A stretch of 64,000 nt of DNA, from NCBI GenBank assembly GCA_946811695.1, contig OX328126.1, positions 88,103,285 to 88,167,284 on the forward strand, in the 5' to 3' direction. The position numbers and the translations under genes are program-made. Shown piece after piece: positions 34,298 through 47,710 of this stretch (its first letter is position 1; each line of letters begins with the position of its first letter). Under the pieces are notes generated by a model, which was not told the origin of the DNA, ran no database searches, and was given only the letters and a program-made list of their open reading frames with translations. The stretch comes from Gonocerus acuteangulatus (lineage: Eukaryota > Arthropoda > Insecta > Hemiptera > Coreidae).

Positions 34298-35461
34298 GCT
34301 TGTCTGTTCGCGCTCTAGCAAGCTCAAAAATGGTCCGATTTTAACGAAATTTGGTACAAAAATCTGTCGTCTAATTTGAAAGGTCAAGTTCGTTAAACAG
34401 CAGAATCCGCCTACTAGAAGATAGTGTTTGGGGCGAAATTCGCGCAAAACAAATCGTAACGCTTACGTTTTTGAGTTTATATGCTTGCAGGTACTTGTTT
34501 TATAGGTTTCTTAACATAAGAAAACGAATGAAACTATTTATAAGGCGATATCTGTAACCGTTCCTGAGAAAACTGGAATCAAATTTTTTGTAAGTCATTA
34601 TAACTTGGAAATTAATCCCAACTGAGATGTTTAAATTTTGGTTATATTTGGAGTTAAGGAAGTATGCGAAAAAGTTTTTTCGGATCTTCATACATTTTTC
34701 GTAAATATCTCGATAACGGTTGGCAAATCGTGCTAAGTGGAAGGTGACCATTCGAATGTTTACTAAATTCTTTACAAAAAAGGTTCTGAAGCAATATTCG
34801 ATGGGGCAACATCAATCAGAGGTATAAGCGCTTAAAACTTAAAAAGTGTTTGTTTTGTGGTTTTGAAAAGGTTTTTCTCTTTGTTTATCTCACTTTTTAA
34901 TTGGTTGTTTCTTGTTTTAAATTTCATTTATCAGTAAAATTAGTATAGTAGTAAAATAAGCTAAGAAACGGTGAAAGGTATTGTTAATAAGTTTGGAGTG
35001 GCTGTGGTAATCATGATGGCAGTGGCTAATCATGATGACGTATGCATAGTTTGTTTTGAATTCTCCTGTCTATATAACCTTCCTCATAGCCTCCAACTGA
35101 AGTTATCGTTATTTCTTATTTTATATAAAGATTTAACCCAGAACAGAATGGAATTTTATTCGCCATGAAGCACATATTTACAGTTTATTATAACAGTAAT
35201 ACGAATTTGCTAGTAAAACAAGATACTTAAAATTGTCATAGAATTTTTGGTTGTTAAGAATAGAGCCTTCTCAGCAGTAGTCGAAGAGTAAGTACGTTTT
35301 CAGTATATAATTGTATTGACTTATTCAGATTAGGAATTATCCGCTTCTGTGTAAGTTGGCTACTGTCAATTTCCTGTGATTTGTGATGCTAATCTTTTCC
35401 ATTTCTTCGAGATGTACGTAACCGCGCTAAGATGGCGCAGTTCCTGCGAGTCGGACTTTTT
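34144..35461 (+). mobile_element. Helentron-like (HINE) element, complete
   Basis: The left end is ttttagcgcggttactccct with a ctccctat/atagggag hairpin. The core contains (TA)n at 34236-34287 and blocks atggtccgattttaacgaaa and aggtcaagttcgttaa. Near the right end taaccgcgctaa (35419-35430) is the exact inverse of ttagcgcggtta (34146-34157). A small hairpin cgcagttcctgcg follows, and the end is agtcggactttt. Subterminal inverted repeats, a 3' hairpin and a microsatellite core together are the known signature of Helentron-derived non-autonomous elements. No Rep/helicase coding is present. Confidence 0.7.
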
Positions 35462-36037
35462 AGTGTACAATCTTCAATTTTAAAATTAGTTCATTTTACC
35501 CTTACTGTAAATTATTCTTCGGAATATTACTGTTGCTTATAAAGTATGCTATTATCACCCCTAGAGCATATTCTAATTGACGTTATACAATACTAGCTGC
35601 CCGGGACTTTGACCGCTTGAAATAGTGACTTTGGGCAGCTTTTTTTGATATATCTTTTGGTATATTTTGGATTATAAACACCGTCGTTTGAGTAATTAAA
35701 AAACACTACTTTACAGTAAGATATTAGACGTATAGCCATCGGGGATCAAGCATACAGGCTGCTAGGATTCCTAGAAAGTGTCAGAGCCACACAAAGCTAA
35801 CTTTGTGAAAAACAGCTAATTCTTAGATTCACACACAAAACTCTTAGGCTATCAAGAAAATGAATGCCTAACTAAATGCACCCTAAAACCCTAATTTAAA
35901 ACAAAAATGAATGAAATATGTAATAAATACTTTTATGATGATTAGATAGTTAGCCGTCGAGGTGATAAGTAAAGATGGAATGGTTGGGATTCGGCTAAAG
36001 AAACCTCAATAGGATTTTTGTTTTAAAAAAAATCTAT

Positions 36038-36082
36038 ATTTCGGACGTTTCGGCTACTCATTGGTAGCCTTCGTCAGCTAAA
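36038..36082 (-). ncRNA. Hammerhead ribozyme-like motif C
   Basis: Minus strand: TTTTAG, CTGACGA (36071-36077), one base, hairpin GGCTAC/GTAGCC with a six-base loop, GAAA (36048-36051), CGTC, then CGAAATA. Stem I forms from TTTTAG and CGAAA with one mismatch. The palindromic ACGT suggests a dimeric stem III. Confidence 0.7.
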
Positions 36083-36571
36083 ATGACAAAAAAGAAATTA
36101 ATACAGAAACAAACAAGAAAAATTTATAATTGTGATAGGTAACAGAACTATAGATACAATTTAACTTATAACAGAACATATCGACTTAAATTCTAAGAAT
36201 GAGTACAATGAAAAAGGAAATAGGTACAGTAATTGATTTTAATAGTAATTAGTAACATTAATTAATTTTACAATTAATTATGGCATTTCCATTGGTATGT
36301 AGTATCTTATTTCTTTGTAAAATTAATTAATGTTACTATTAGCTACTATATTTGTCATTGGTATATAGTTTTCTTATTTCTTTGTAAAATCAATTAATGT
36401 TACTAATTACTATTAAAATCAATTACTGTACCTATTTTCTTTTTCATTCTACTCATTCTAAGAATTTAAGACGATATGTTCTGTTATAAGTTAAATTGTA
36501 TCTATAGTTCTGTTACCTATCACAATTATAAATTTTTCTTGTTTGTTTCTGTATTAATTTCTTTTTTGTCA

Positions 36572-36618
36572 TTTTAGCTGACGAAGGCTACCAATGAGTA
36601 GCCGAAACGTCCGAAATA
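36572..36618 (+). ncRNA. Hammerhead ribozyme-like motif D
   Basis: Plus-strand twin of motif C in the other pseudo-LTR: CTGACGA (36578-36584), hairpin GGCTAC/GTAGCC, GAAA (36604-36607), CGTC. Every core base of motif C is kept, although the arms differ elsewhere. Confidence 0.7.
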
Positions 36619-37242
36619 TAGATTTTTTTAAAACAAAAATCATATTGAGGTTTATTTAGCCGAATCCCAACCATTCCATCTTTACTTAATAAATACTTTT
36701 GTTTTACATTAATATTAACTCCGTAATATGAACTAACAACGTAATCTAACAAAATATACTAAGAAAATGTAGAAAGAACTTAACTAAAATGAATATTGTA
36801 AAATTGCAAAGAGCCCGTTTTATCGAATGCAGCTATGGTGTAACAGCTGCGTCTCCGCGTTATACGTGCGTTCGCTGCGAATTAAATGTTATCGGCCACA
36901 ACCTACAAACGACGACGTGGTTCTTTATATAAGCTTACCACAATACATTAGTGAAAAGCGCACCTAAATCGGATTAGCCGTTTCTGAAATTATTTTGCAC
37001 AGATAAAAAGAAAACAATTCTAACAGTCATTGTTTTGGGTACTGTCGCGTTGAAAAAGGCTCCCAATAATATTTTTCCTCCTACATCTTTCATTTACAGA
37101 CAGCGAACCTTTAAATGTTTATTATACGTATAGATTATTGCTGGTTTAGTGTTGTTATTGTTTATTTCTGTTATATATTATTTTTGAAATGGCTTCCATT
37201 CTATTGTCTTATTTCCACTTATAGAATAGCATTAAAGACTTC

Positions 37243-40200
37243 CTTATTGTCATCTCCATCAGCCCGTCCCATTGGTACAATTCCCCTACAGCCTAGGAGA
37301 TACTATTCCTGACAAGCAATTCTCCAACGCCATCTTCCTCAGTCCGTCTCATTGGTACTTTGTCCCTGCAGCCTAGAAGATACTATTCCTGCCAAGCACT
37401 TGCCTATCGCCATTTCCCTCAATCTGTCTCATTGGTACAGTGCCCCTGCAGCCTAGAAAATACTATTCCTGCCAAGCACTTCTCTATCGCCATTTCCCTC
37501 AGCCCGTCTCATTTGTACAGTGCCCCTGCAGCCTAGAAGATACTATTCCTGCCAAGCACTTCTCCGTCTCCCTCAGCCCGTCCCATTGTTGCAGTGCCCC
37601 TGCAGCTTAGAAGATACTATTCCTGCCAAGCACTTCTCCATCTTCCTCAGCCAGTCCCATTGGTGCAGTGCCCCTGCAGCCTAGAAGATACTATTCCTGC
37701 CAAGCACTTCTCTATCGCCATTTCCCTCAGCCCATCTCATTGGTAAATTGCCCCTGAAGCCTAGAAGATACTATTCCTGCCAAGCACTTCTCCATCGTCA
37801 TCTTCCTCAGTCCGTCTCATTGGTACAGTGCCCCTACAGCCTAGAAGATACTATTCCTGCCAAGCACTTGTCTATCGCCATTTCCCTCAGTCTGTCTCAT
37901 TGGTCCAGTGCCCCTGCAGCCTAGGAGATACTATTCCAGCCATGCACTTGTCTATCGCCATTTCCCTCAGCCCGTCTCATTTGTACAGTGCCCCTGCAGC
38001 CTAGAAGATACTATTCCTGCCAAGCACTTCTCCATCGCCATTTCCCAGAATCTGTCTCATTGGTACAGTGCCCCTGCAGCCTAGAAGATACTATTCCTGC
38101 CAAGCACTTCTCTATCGCCATTTCCCTCAGCCCGTCTCATTTGTACAGTGCCCCTGCAGCCTAGAAGATACTATTCCTGCCAAGCACTTCTCCGTCTCCC
38201 TCAGCCCGTCCCATTGTTGCAGTGCCCCTGCAGCTTAGAAGATACTATTCCTGCCAAGCACTTCTCCATCTTCCTCAGCCAGTCCCATTGGTGCAGTGCC
38301 CCTGCAGCCTAGAAGATACTATTCCTGCCAAGCACTTCTCTATCGCCATTTCCCTCAGCCCATCTCATTGGTAAATTGCCCCTAAAGCCTAGAAGATACT
38401 ATTCCTGCCAAGCATTTCTCCATCGTCATCTTCCTCAGTCCGTCTCATTGGTACAGTGCCCCTACAGCCTAGAAGATACTATTCCTGCCAAGCACTTGTC
38501 TATCGCCATTTCCCTCAGTCTGTCTCATTGGTCCAGTGCCCCTGCAGCCTAGGAGATACTATTCCAGCCATGCACTTGCCTATCGCCATTTCCCTCAGCC
38601 CGTCTCATTTGTACAGTGCCCCTGCAGCCTAGAAGATACTATTCCTGCCAAGCACTTCTCCATCGCCATTTCCCAGAATCTGTCTCATTGGTACAGTGCC
38701 CCTACAGCCTAGAAGATACTATTCCTGCCAAGCACTTCTCTATCGCCATTTCCCTCAGCCCGTCTCATTTGTACAGTGCCCCTGCAGCCTAGAAGATACT
38801 ATTCCTGCCAAGCACTTCTCCGTCTCCCTCAGCCCGTCCCATTGTTGCAGTGCCCCTGCAGCTTAGAAGATACTATTCCTGCCAAGCACTTCTCCATCTT
38901 CCTCAGCCAGTCCCATTGGTGCAGTGCCCCTGCAGCCTAGAAGATACTATTCCTGCCAGGCACTTCTCTATCGCCATTTCCCTCAGCCCATCTCATTGGT
39001 AAATTTCCCCTGAAGCCTAGAAGATACTATTCCTGACAAGCAATTCTCTATCGTCATCTTCCTCAGTCTGTCTCATTGGTAGAGTGCCCGTGCAGCCTAG
39101 AAGATACTATTCCCGCCAAGCACTTCTCTATCGCCATTTCCCTCAGCCCATCTCATTGGTAAATTGCCCCTGCAGCCTAGAAGATACTATTCCTGCCAAG
39201 CACTTCTCCATAGTCATCTTCCTCAGTCCGTCTCATTGGTACAGTGCCCCTACAGCCTAGAAGATACTATTCCTGCCAAGCACTTGTCTATCGCCATTTC
39301 CGTCAGTCTGTCTCATTGGTCCAGTGCCCCTGCAGCCTAGGAGATACTATTCCAGCCATGCACTTGTCTATCGCCGTTTCCCTCAGTCTGTCTCATTGGT
39401 CCAGTGCCCCTACAGCCTAGAAGATACTATTCCTGCTAAGCACTTGTCTATCGCCATTTCCCTCAGTCTGTCTCATTGGTACAGTGCCCCTGCAGCCTAA
39501 AAGATACTATTCCTGCTAAGCACTTGTCTATCGCCATTTCCCTCAGTCTGTCTCATTGGTACAGTGCCCATGCAGCCTAGAAGATACTATTCCTGCCAAA
39601 CACTTGTCTATCGCCATTTCCCTCAGTCTGTCTCATTGGTACAGTGCCCCTGCAGCCTAGAAGATACTCTTCCTGCCAAGCACTTCTCCATCATCATCTT
39701 CCTCAGCCCGTCTCATTGGTACAGTGCCCCTACAGCCTAGAAGATACTATTCCTGCCAAGCACTTGTCTATCGTCATTTCCCTCAGTCTGTCTCATTGGT
39801 ACAGTGCCCCTGCGGCCTAGGAGATACTATTCCAGCCAAGCTATTCTCCATCTCCCTCAGCCCGTCCCATTGGTGCAGTGCCCCTACAGCCTAGAAGATA
39901 CTATTCCTGCCAAGCACTTCTCTATCGCCATTTCCCTCAGTCTGTCTCATTGGTCCAGTGCCCCTACAGCCTAGAAGATACTATTCCTGCTAAGCACTTG
40001 TCTATCGCCATTTCCCTCAGTCTGTCTCATTGGTACAGTGCCCCTGCAGCCTAAAAGATACTATTCCTGCCAAGCACTTGTCTATCGCCATTTCCCTCAG
40101 TCTGTCTCATTGGTACAGTGCCCCTACAGCCTAGAAGATACTATTCCTGCCAAGCACTTCTCTATCGCCATTTCCCTCAGTCTGTCTCATTGGTCCAGTG

Positions 40201-43200
40201 CCCCTACAGCCTAGAAGATACTATTCCTGCTAAGCACTTGTCTATCGCCATTTCCCTCAGTCTGTCTCATTGGTACAGTGCCCCTGCAGCCTAAAAGATA
40301 CTATTCCTGCCAAGCACTTGTCTATCGCCATTTCCCTCAGTCTGTCTCATTGGTACAGTGCCCCTGCAGCCTAGAAGATACTATTCCTGCCAAGCACTTG
40401 TCTATCGCCATTTCCCTCAGTCTGTCTCATTGGTACAGTGCCCCTGCAGCCTAGAAGATACTATTCCTGCCAAGCACTTATCCATCATCATCTTCCTCAG
40501 CCCGTCTCATTGGTACAGTGCCCCTACAGCATAGAAGATACTAATCCTGCCAAGCACTTGTCTATCGCCATTTCCCTCAGTCTGTCTCATTGGTACAGTG
40601 CCCCAGCGGCCTAGGAGATACTATTCACGCCAAGCACTTGTCTATCGCCATTTCCCTCAGTCTGTCTCATTGGTCTAGTGCCCCTACAGCCTAGAAGATA
40701 CTATTCCTGACAAGCAATTCTACATCTCCCTCAGCCCGTCCCATTGGTGCAGTGCCCCTACAGCCTAGAAGATAGTATTCCTGCCAAGCACTTCTCTATC
40801 GCCATTTCCCTCAGTCCGCCTCATTGGTACAGTGCCCCTGCAGACTAGAAGATACTATTCCTGCCAAGCACTTCTTCATCTCCCTCAGCCCGTCCCATTG
40901 GTACAGTGCCCCTACAGACTAAAAGATACTATTCCTGCCAAGCACTTCTCCATCTCCCTCAGTCTGCCTCATTGGTATAGTGCCCCTGCAGCCTAGAAGA
41001 TACTATTCCTGCGAGGTAATTCTTTATCGTCATCTTCCTCAGCCCGCCTCATTGTTACATTGCCCCTACAGCCTAGAAGATACTATTCCTGCCAAGCACT
41101 TGTCTATCGCCATTTCCCTCAGTTTGTCTCATTGGTCCAGTGCCCCTACAGCCTAGGAGATACTATTCCTGACAAGCAATTCTCCATCGCCATCTTCCTC
41201 AGTCCGTCTCATTGGTACTTTGTCCCTGCAGCCTAGAAGATCCCATTCCTGACAAGCAATTCTCCATCGCCATCTTCCTCAGTCCGTCTCATTGGTACTT
41301 TGTCCCTGCAGCCTAGAAGATACTATTCCTTCCAAGCACTTGCCTATCGCCATTTCCCTCAATCTGTCTCATTGGTACAGTGCCCCTGCAGCCTAGAAGA
41401 TACTATTCCTGCCAAGCACTTCTCAATCGCCATTTCCCTCAGCCCGTCTCATTTGTACAGTGCCCCTGCAGCCTAGAAGATACTATTCCTGCCAAGCACT
41501 TCTCCGTCTCCCTCAGCCCGTCCCATTGTTGCAGTGGCCCTGCAGCTTAGAAGATACTATTCCTGCCAAGCACTTCTCCATCTTCCTCAGCCAGTCCCAT
41601 TGGTGCAGTGCCCCTGAAGCCTAGAAGATACTATTCCTGCCAAGCAATTCTCTATCGTCATCTTCCTCAGTCTGTCTCATTGGTACAGTGCCCCTGCAGC
41701 CTAGAAGATACTATTCCCGCCAAGCACTTCTCTATCGCCATTTCCCTCAGCCCATCTCATTGGTAAATTGCCCCTGCAGCCTAGAAGATACTATTCCTGC
41801 CAAGCAATTCTCTATCGTCATCTTCCTCAGTCTGTCTCATTGGTACAGTGCCCCTGCAGCCTAGAAGATACTATTCCAGCCAAGCACTTGTCTATCGCCA
41901 TTTCCCTCAGTCTGTCTCATTGGTACAGTGCCCCTGCAGCCTAGAAGATACTATTCCTGCCAAGCACTTCTCTATCGCCATTTCCCTCAGCCCGTCGCAT
42001 TGGTACAGTGCCCCTGCAGCCTAGAAGATACTATTCCTGCCAAGCACTTGTCTATCGCCATTTCCCTCAGTCTGTCTCATTTGTACAGTGCCCCTGCAGC
42101 CTAGAAGATACTATTCCTGCCAAGCACTTCTCTATCGCCATTTCCCTCAGCCCGTCTCATTGGTACAGTGCCCCTGCAGCCTAGAAGATACTATTCCTGC
42201 CAAGCACTTGTCTATCGCCATTTCCCTCTGCCCGTCTAATTGGTACAGTGCCCCTGCAGGTTAGTTGATACTATTCCTGCCAAGCACTTCTCTATCGCCA
42301 TCTTCCTCAGTCCGCCTCATTGGTACAGTGCCCCTGCAGACTAGAAGATACTATTCCTGCCAAGCACTTCTCCATCTCCCTCAGCCCGTCCCATTGGTAC
42401 AGTGCCCCTACATACTAAAAGATACTATTCCTGCCAAGCACTTCTCTATCGCCATCTCCCTCAGTCCGCCTCATTGGTACAGTGCCCCTGCAGACTAGAA
42501 GATACTAATCCTGCCAAGCACTTCTCCATCTCCCTCAGCCCGTCCCATTGGTACATTGCCCCTGCAGCCTAGAAGATACTATTCCTGCCAAGCACTTCTC
42601 TATCGCCATTTTCCTCAGTCCGCCTCATTGGTATATTGCCCCTGCAGCCTAGAAGATACTATTCCTGCCAAGCAATTCTCTATCGCCATCTTCCTCAGTC
42701 CGTCTCATTGGTACATTGCCCCTACAGCCTAGAAGATACTATTCCTGCCAAGCACTTGTCTATCGCCATTTCCCTCAGTTTGTCTCATTGGTCCAGTGCC
42801 CCTACAGCCTAGGAGATACTATTCCTGACAAGCAATTCTCCATCGCCAACTTCCTCAGTCCGTCTCATTGGTACTTTGTCCCTGCAGCCTAGAAGATACT
42901 ATTCCCGCCAAGCACTTCTCTATCGCCATTTCCCTCAGCCCATCTCATTGGTAAATTGCCCCTGCAGCCTAGAAGATACTATTCCTGCCAAGCAATTCTC
43001 TATCGTCATCTTCCTCAGTCTGTCTCATTGGTACAGTGCCCCTGCTGCCTAGAAGATACTATTCCAGCCAAGCACTTGTCTATCGCCATTTCCCTCAGTC
43101 TGTCTCATTGGTCCAGTGCCCGTACAGCCTAGGAGATACTATTCCTGACAAGCAATTCTCCATCGCCATCTTCCTCAGTCTGTCTCATTGGTACAGTGCC

Positions 43201-45493
43201 CCTGCAGCCTAGAAGATACTATTCTTGCCAAGCACTTGTCTATCGCCATTTCCCTCAGTCTGTCTCATTGGTACAGTGCCCCTGCAGCCTAGAAGATACT
43301 ATTCCTGCCAAGCACTTGTCTATCGCCATTTCCCTCAGTCTGTCTCATTGGTACAGTGCCCCTGCAGCCTAGAAGATACTATTCCTGCCAAGCACTTCTC
43401 TATCGCCATTTCCCTCAGCCCGTCGCATTGGTACAGTGCCCCTGCAGCCTAGAAGATACTTTTCCTGCCAAGCACTTGTCTATCGCCATTTCCCTCAGTC
43501 TGTCTCATTTGTACAGTGCCCCTGCAGCCTAGAAGATACTATTCCTGCCAAGCACTTCTCTATCGCCATTTCCCTCAGCCCGTCTCATTGGTACAGTGCC
43601 CCTGCAGCCTAGAAGATACTATTCCTGCCAAGCACTTGTCTATCGCCATTTCCCTCTGCCCGTCTAATTGGTACAGTGCCCCTGCAGGTTAGTTGATACT
43701 ATTCCTGCCAAGCACTTCTCTATCGCCATCTTCCTCAGTCCGCCTCATTGGTACAGTGCCCCTGCAGACTAGAAGATACTATTCCTGCCAAGCACTTCTC
43801 CATCTCCCTCAGCCCGTCCCATTGGTACAGTGCCCCTACAGACTAAAAGATACTATTCCTGCCAAGCACTTCTCTATCGCCATCTCCCTCAGTCCGCCTC
43901 ATTGGTACAGTGCCCCTGCAGACTAGAAGATACTAATCCTGCCAAGCACTTCTCCATCTCCCTCAGCCCGTCCCATTGGTACATTGCCCCTGCAGCCTAG
44001 AAGATACTATTCCTGCCAAGCACTTGTCTATCGCCATTTCCCTCAATCTGTCTCATTGGTACAGTGCCCCTGCAGCCTAGAAGATACTATTCCTGCCAAG
44101 CACTTGTCTATCGCCATTTCCGTCAGTCTGTCTCATTGGTCCAGTGCCCCTGCAGCCTAGAAGATACTATTCCTGCCAAGCACTCGTCTATCGCCATTTC
44201 CCTCAGTCTGTCTCATTGGTACAGTGCCCCTGCAGCCTAGAAGATACTATTCCTGCCAAGCACTTCTCTATCGCCATTTCCCTCAGCCCGTCTCATTGGT
44301 ACAGTGTCCCTGCAGCCTAGAAGATACTATTCCTGCCAAGCACTTGTCTATCGCCAGTTCCCTCAGTCTGTCTCATTGGTACAGTGCCCCTGCAGCCTAG
44401 AAGATACTATTCCTGCCAAGCACTTCTCTATCGCCATTTCCCTCAGCCCGTCTCATTGGTACAGTGCCCCTGCAGCCTAGAAGATACTATTCCTGCCAAG
44501 CACTTGTCTATCGCCATTTCCCTCAGTCTGTCTCATTGGTACAGTGCCCCTGCAGCCTAGAAGATACTATTCCTGCCAAGCACTTCTCTATCGCCATTTC
44601 CCTCAGCCCGTCTCATTGGTACAGTGCCCCTGCAGCCTAGAAGATACTATTCCTGCCAAGCACTTGTCTATCGCCATTTCCCTCAGTCTGTCTCATTGGT
44701 ACAGTGCCCCTGCAGCCTAGAAGATACTATTCCTGCCAAGCACTTCTCTATCGCCATTTCCCTCAGCCCGTCTCATTGGTACAGTGCCCCTGCAGCCTAG
44801 AAGATACTATTGCTGCCAAGCACTTGTCTATCGCCATTTCCCTCTGCCCGTCTTATTGGTACAGTGCCCCTGCAGCCTAGAAGATACTATTCCTGACAAG
44901 CACTTCTCTATCGCCATTTCCCTCAATCCGCCTCATTGGTACAGTGCCCCTGCAGGTTAGTTGATACTATTCCTGCCAAGCACTTCTCTATCGCCATCTT
45001 CCTCAGTCCGCCTCATTGGTACAGTGCCCCTGCAGACTAGAAGATACTATTCCTGCCAAGCACTTCTCCATCTCCCTCAGCCCGTCCCATTGGTACAGTG
45101 CCCCTACAGACTAAAAGATACTATTCCTGCCAAGCACTTCTCTATCGCCATCTCCCTCAGTCCGCCTCATTGGTACAGTGCCCCTGCAGACTAGAAGATA
45201 CTATTCCTGCCAAGCACTTCTCCATCTCCCTCAGCCCGTCCCATTGGTACATTGCCCCTGCAGCCTAGTAGATACTATTCCTGCCAAGCACTTCTCTATC
45301 TCCATTTTCCTCAATCCGCCTCATTGGTATAGTGCCCCTGCAGCCTATAAGATACTATTCCTGCCAAGCAATTCTCTATCGCCATCTTCCTCAGTCCGTC
45401 TCATTGGTACAGTGCCCCTGCAGCCTAGAAAATACTATTCCTACCAAGCACTTGAATACCGCAGTCTTTGTCGGCCCGTCTCCTTGCTTATAA
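37243..45493. repeat. 80/74-bp satellite array with higher-order structure, about 104 copies
   Basis: The consensus contains cctagaagatactattcctg, ccaagcacttctctatcgcc and attggtacagtgcccctgca. Monomers are 80 bp; a shorter type (ccatctccctcagcccgtcc) lacks six bases and is 74 bp. The marker ctccgtctccctcag recurs at 37563, 38191 and 38819, exactly 628 bp apart (six 80-bp plus two 74-bp units). A 234-bp segment recurs at 42265, 43693 and 44961 (spacings 1428 and 1268 bp, again sums of 80 and 74). From about 44040 to 44830 two monomer types alternate as a 160-bp dimer. It is far richer in GC than its surroundings. Open frames of 75-112 codons inside are translations of the repeat. Confidence 0.97.
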
Positions 45494-46271
45494 GGTGTCT
45501 AAATCACATCAGATAAAAGCAATGTACGAAAATACTCTTACATCACGAAGCATCTCAGCGTCCAGTAATAGTTTTATAAGATATTGGAGAATTTAAAAAT
45601 ATACATATTTTTTTTATATGAGTTTGAAATTTATTAACACATTGCTTAGTAATTATTATTAAATATATAATATCCTTGCAGCTTATCTAAAATGTTAATT
45701 TGCTCGAAATCGTTGCTGAAGTATCTTTCTGAGATAGTATGTGGTACCTACCCTCCCTCCCCCAGACGATAGAAAACATCGTAAATATTTTACACCCTTC
45801 CTAACACTAATGAATTAACCTTCCTCCATCGATCACATGTTCCGGACTGTTGATGAATGGAGCATCCATCTTATTAATGAACGCACTTATCTAATTAACA
45901 AATTTGTTAGTATTCATGATAGTCGTTTGAGTAGTTGTCGTTTTTTTTGTTATTCTTGATCCTATAAACAACAAAAATGTGGTGTCAGTAAATTCTCTTA
46001 CACAATAGAGATGTAATCACTATGCTTAGATCACGAAAACTACGATAATTGAAATTTATTTGTGTTATGTGTATGTCAAGGACCGAAATAAAAATTAAAT
46101 GTTTCCTAAAAATTATGGGGAAAAAATTAATACATAATTTATATTTTTTTATATTAATGAATAACTCTTAAGAAATAATTTTTATATAAAAATGTTTTCG
46201 ATAAAAACTGTTGGGAAAATTTTTATAATAAAATTTTGCGAAAAAAAATTCTAGTTTAATTTTAACATTTA
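45494..46271. other. Unassigned AT-rich stretch
   Basis: No element end, RNA or coding signal was seen. Confidence 0.45.
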
Positions 46272-47146
46272 AAAAGTCCGTCACGCAGGAGCTGCATAAC
46301 TAAGCACTTTCCTCAGAATTTGGGTAGTGTAGACTGCTTTCCAGAACAATTTGCTTAAAATATCCTACATAAAAAAAATAAAAACGTGAATAGTTCTCAT
46401 TTTGTAATGAGTAACTGATCAACTACGTAATAAATACAAAAATCCTCATATTATTGTATTTTGATCTAACGCAGGAACAGGATACAGTCACTCTAGTGGT
46501 AGAAAGCGCTCCTTGCGGCGGCTTTGTGAACCTACGTCTGCCGGCTTTTCTATTCAAATATATTACAAATTAAACCCCCGCTTTCCGATTGACCGATTCA
46601 GCTCATTTTTACAACACTTCTTTCTCATGAGTTACCCACGACGTATACCGCGTTTTGTTACAATACAGCAGAAATTACGACCGGTATGAGTATATTAGGA
46701 ATTTGGGTCCGGAGTAAACCCCCCCTTCTAATGAACCGATTTAGTTTATTTTTACAACACATATTTACCTGTAGATTAGCACTATGAATACCGAGTTTCG
46801 TCGAAATATACCAAAAATCACGACTGGTAGTGGCGAATTGGTATTGTGGGTCCGGAGTAAACCCCCCCTTCTAATGAACCGATTTAGTTCATTTTTATAT
46901 CTCACTTTTCTCTCTATATTACCACTACGAAAACCACGTTTCGTTGAAATATAACAAATATTACGGCTGACATAGTCAAATAAGTGTTTTGGGTTCGGGG
47001 TAAACCCCCGCTTCCGTAGAACCGACTTTAGTGGTTAACGAACTCGTTCAATCGTTTGCTAATTGAATGCTATATACCAAGTTTCGTGACGAAAAAACAA
47101 AAACTCTGGCCGCTATCGTGTTAACAGACACATATATATATATATA

Positions 47147-47196
<50 letters not shown>

Positions 47197-47345
47197 TAGA
47201 TATAGATAGATATATATAAATTTTAACGGGGGTCATTTTCGGTGTCTACTAGGTAGGATCGATAAAGATTTGAAGAAATTTTTCAAAAATTCCGTCATGA
47301 GTCCAACCTCAATAGCTACTTTCCTTCGGAGGAAAGTGCTAAAAA
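46272..47345 (-). mobile_element. Helentron-like (HINE) element, second subfamily, complete
   Basis: Read on the minus strand it begins ttttagcactttcctccgaa (47345 downwards). It has a (TA)n core at 47132-47195 and three imperfect blocks containing ggtttactccgga and aacgaaac. It ends with ggaaagtgcttag (46301-46313), the inverse of the start, then the hairpin gcag-ctc-ctgc (46286-46296) and gacggacttttt. The architecture is the same as 34144-35461 with different sequence. Confidence 0.7.
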
Positions 47346-47513
47346 AAAATGTATTGTGAAAGTAAAAACATGGATATATTTTTAATGTAGTTTAAGAAAT
47401 AATGATATGCATTTCATTAATTTAATAATTAAATTTTAATTAATCACTTATCACGAGATCTACAATTAATGTATTATTTGTTCAGAAAATTAAGAAACAC
47501 TTCTAACATTATT

Positions 47514-47696
47514 ATTTTTTTTTATTTTTTTTTACGGCGCATCAACAACTAGGCCACTAGCGCCAACATCCAGAGGGCAGCGAGGAATTTTTCCCAACGA
47601 GCCGTGGGATAGAAAATTCCTGCCGCCGGTGGGGATCGAACCCACCATCTCCCGCTTATCAATCCGAGGCGCTAGCCACTAGACCACGGGAGACCC
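47514..47696 (-). mobile_element. tRNA-derived SINE (family 1) with TSD
   Basis: Inverted copy of the SINE at 12990: tRNA-like head with B box (gtgggttcgatccccacc on the minus strand), middle part and 3' domain ggcgctagtggcctagttgt ... gatgcgccgt plus poly(A). It is flanked by cttctaacattatt (47500-47513) and cttctaatattatt (47697-47710), one mismatch in 14. Confidence 0.92.
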
Positions 47697-47710
47697 CTTC
47701 TAATATTATT

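Larger units (their letters stand above)
35935..36686. mobile_element. Penelope-like element reduced to two inverted pseudo-LTRs, with TSD
   Basis: A perfect 14-bp duplication, taataaatactttt, lies at 35921-35934 and 36687-36700. Inside are two arms of about 300 bp (from about 35972 inwards and from about 36390 outwards) that are inverted copies of each other; each carries a hammerhead-like motif and the edge gttgggattcggctaaa. No reverse transcriptase or endonuclease remains. Short extra sequence lies at 35935-35971 between the TSD and the left arm. Confidence 0.8.
35594..37040 (+). mobile_element. Unclassified interspersed repeat, split by a Penelope insertion
   Basis: It begins ctagctgcccgggactttga with a hairpin (agctgccc/gggcagct). 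It ends near cacctaaatcggattagccg and tttctgaaattattttgcac, a pair of edge blocks often seen on interspersed repeats of arthropods. The Penelope pseudo-LTR pair at 35935-36686 is inserted within. No coding sequence was recognised. Confidence 0.4.

Noticed and set aside
37243..45516. Several open frames of 75-112 codons with LSPSSSVRLIGTVPLQ-like repeats
   Set aside because: They are translations of the 80/74-bp satellite; unit lengths are not multiples of three, so frames last only two or three monomers.
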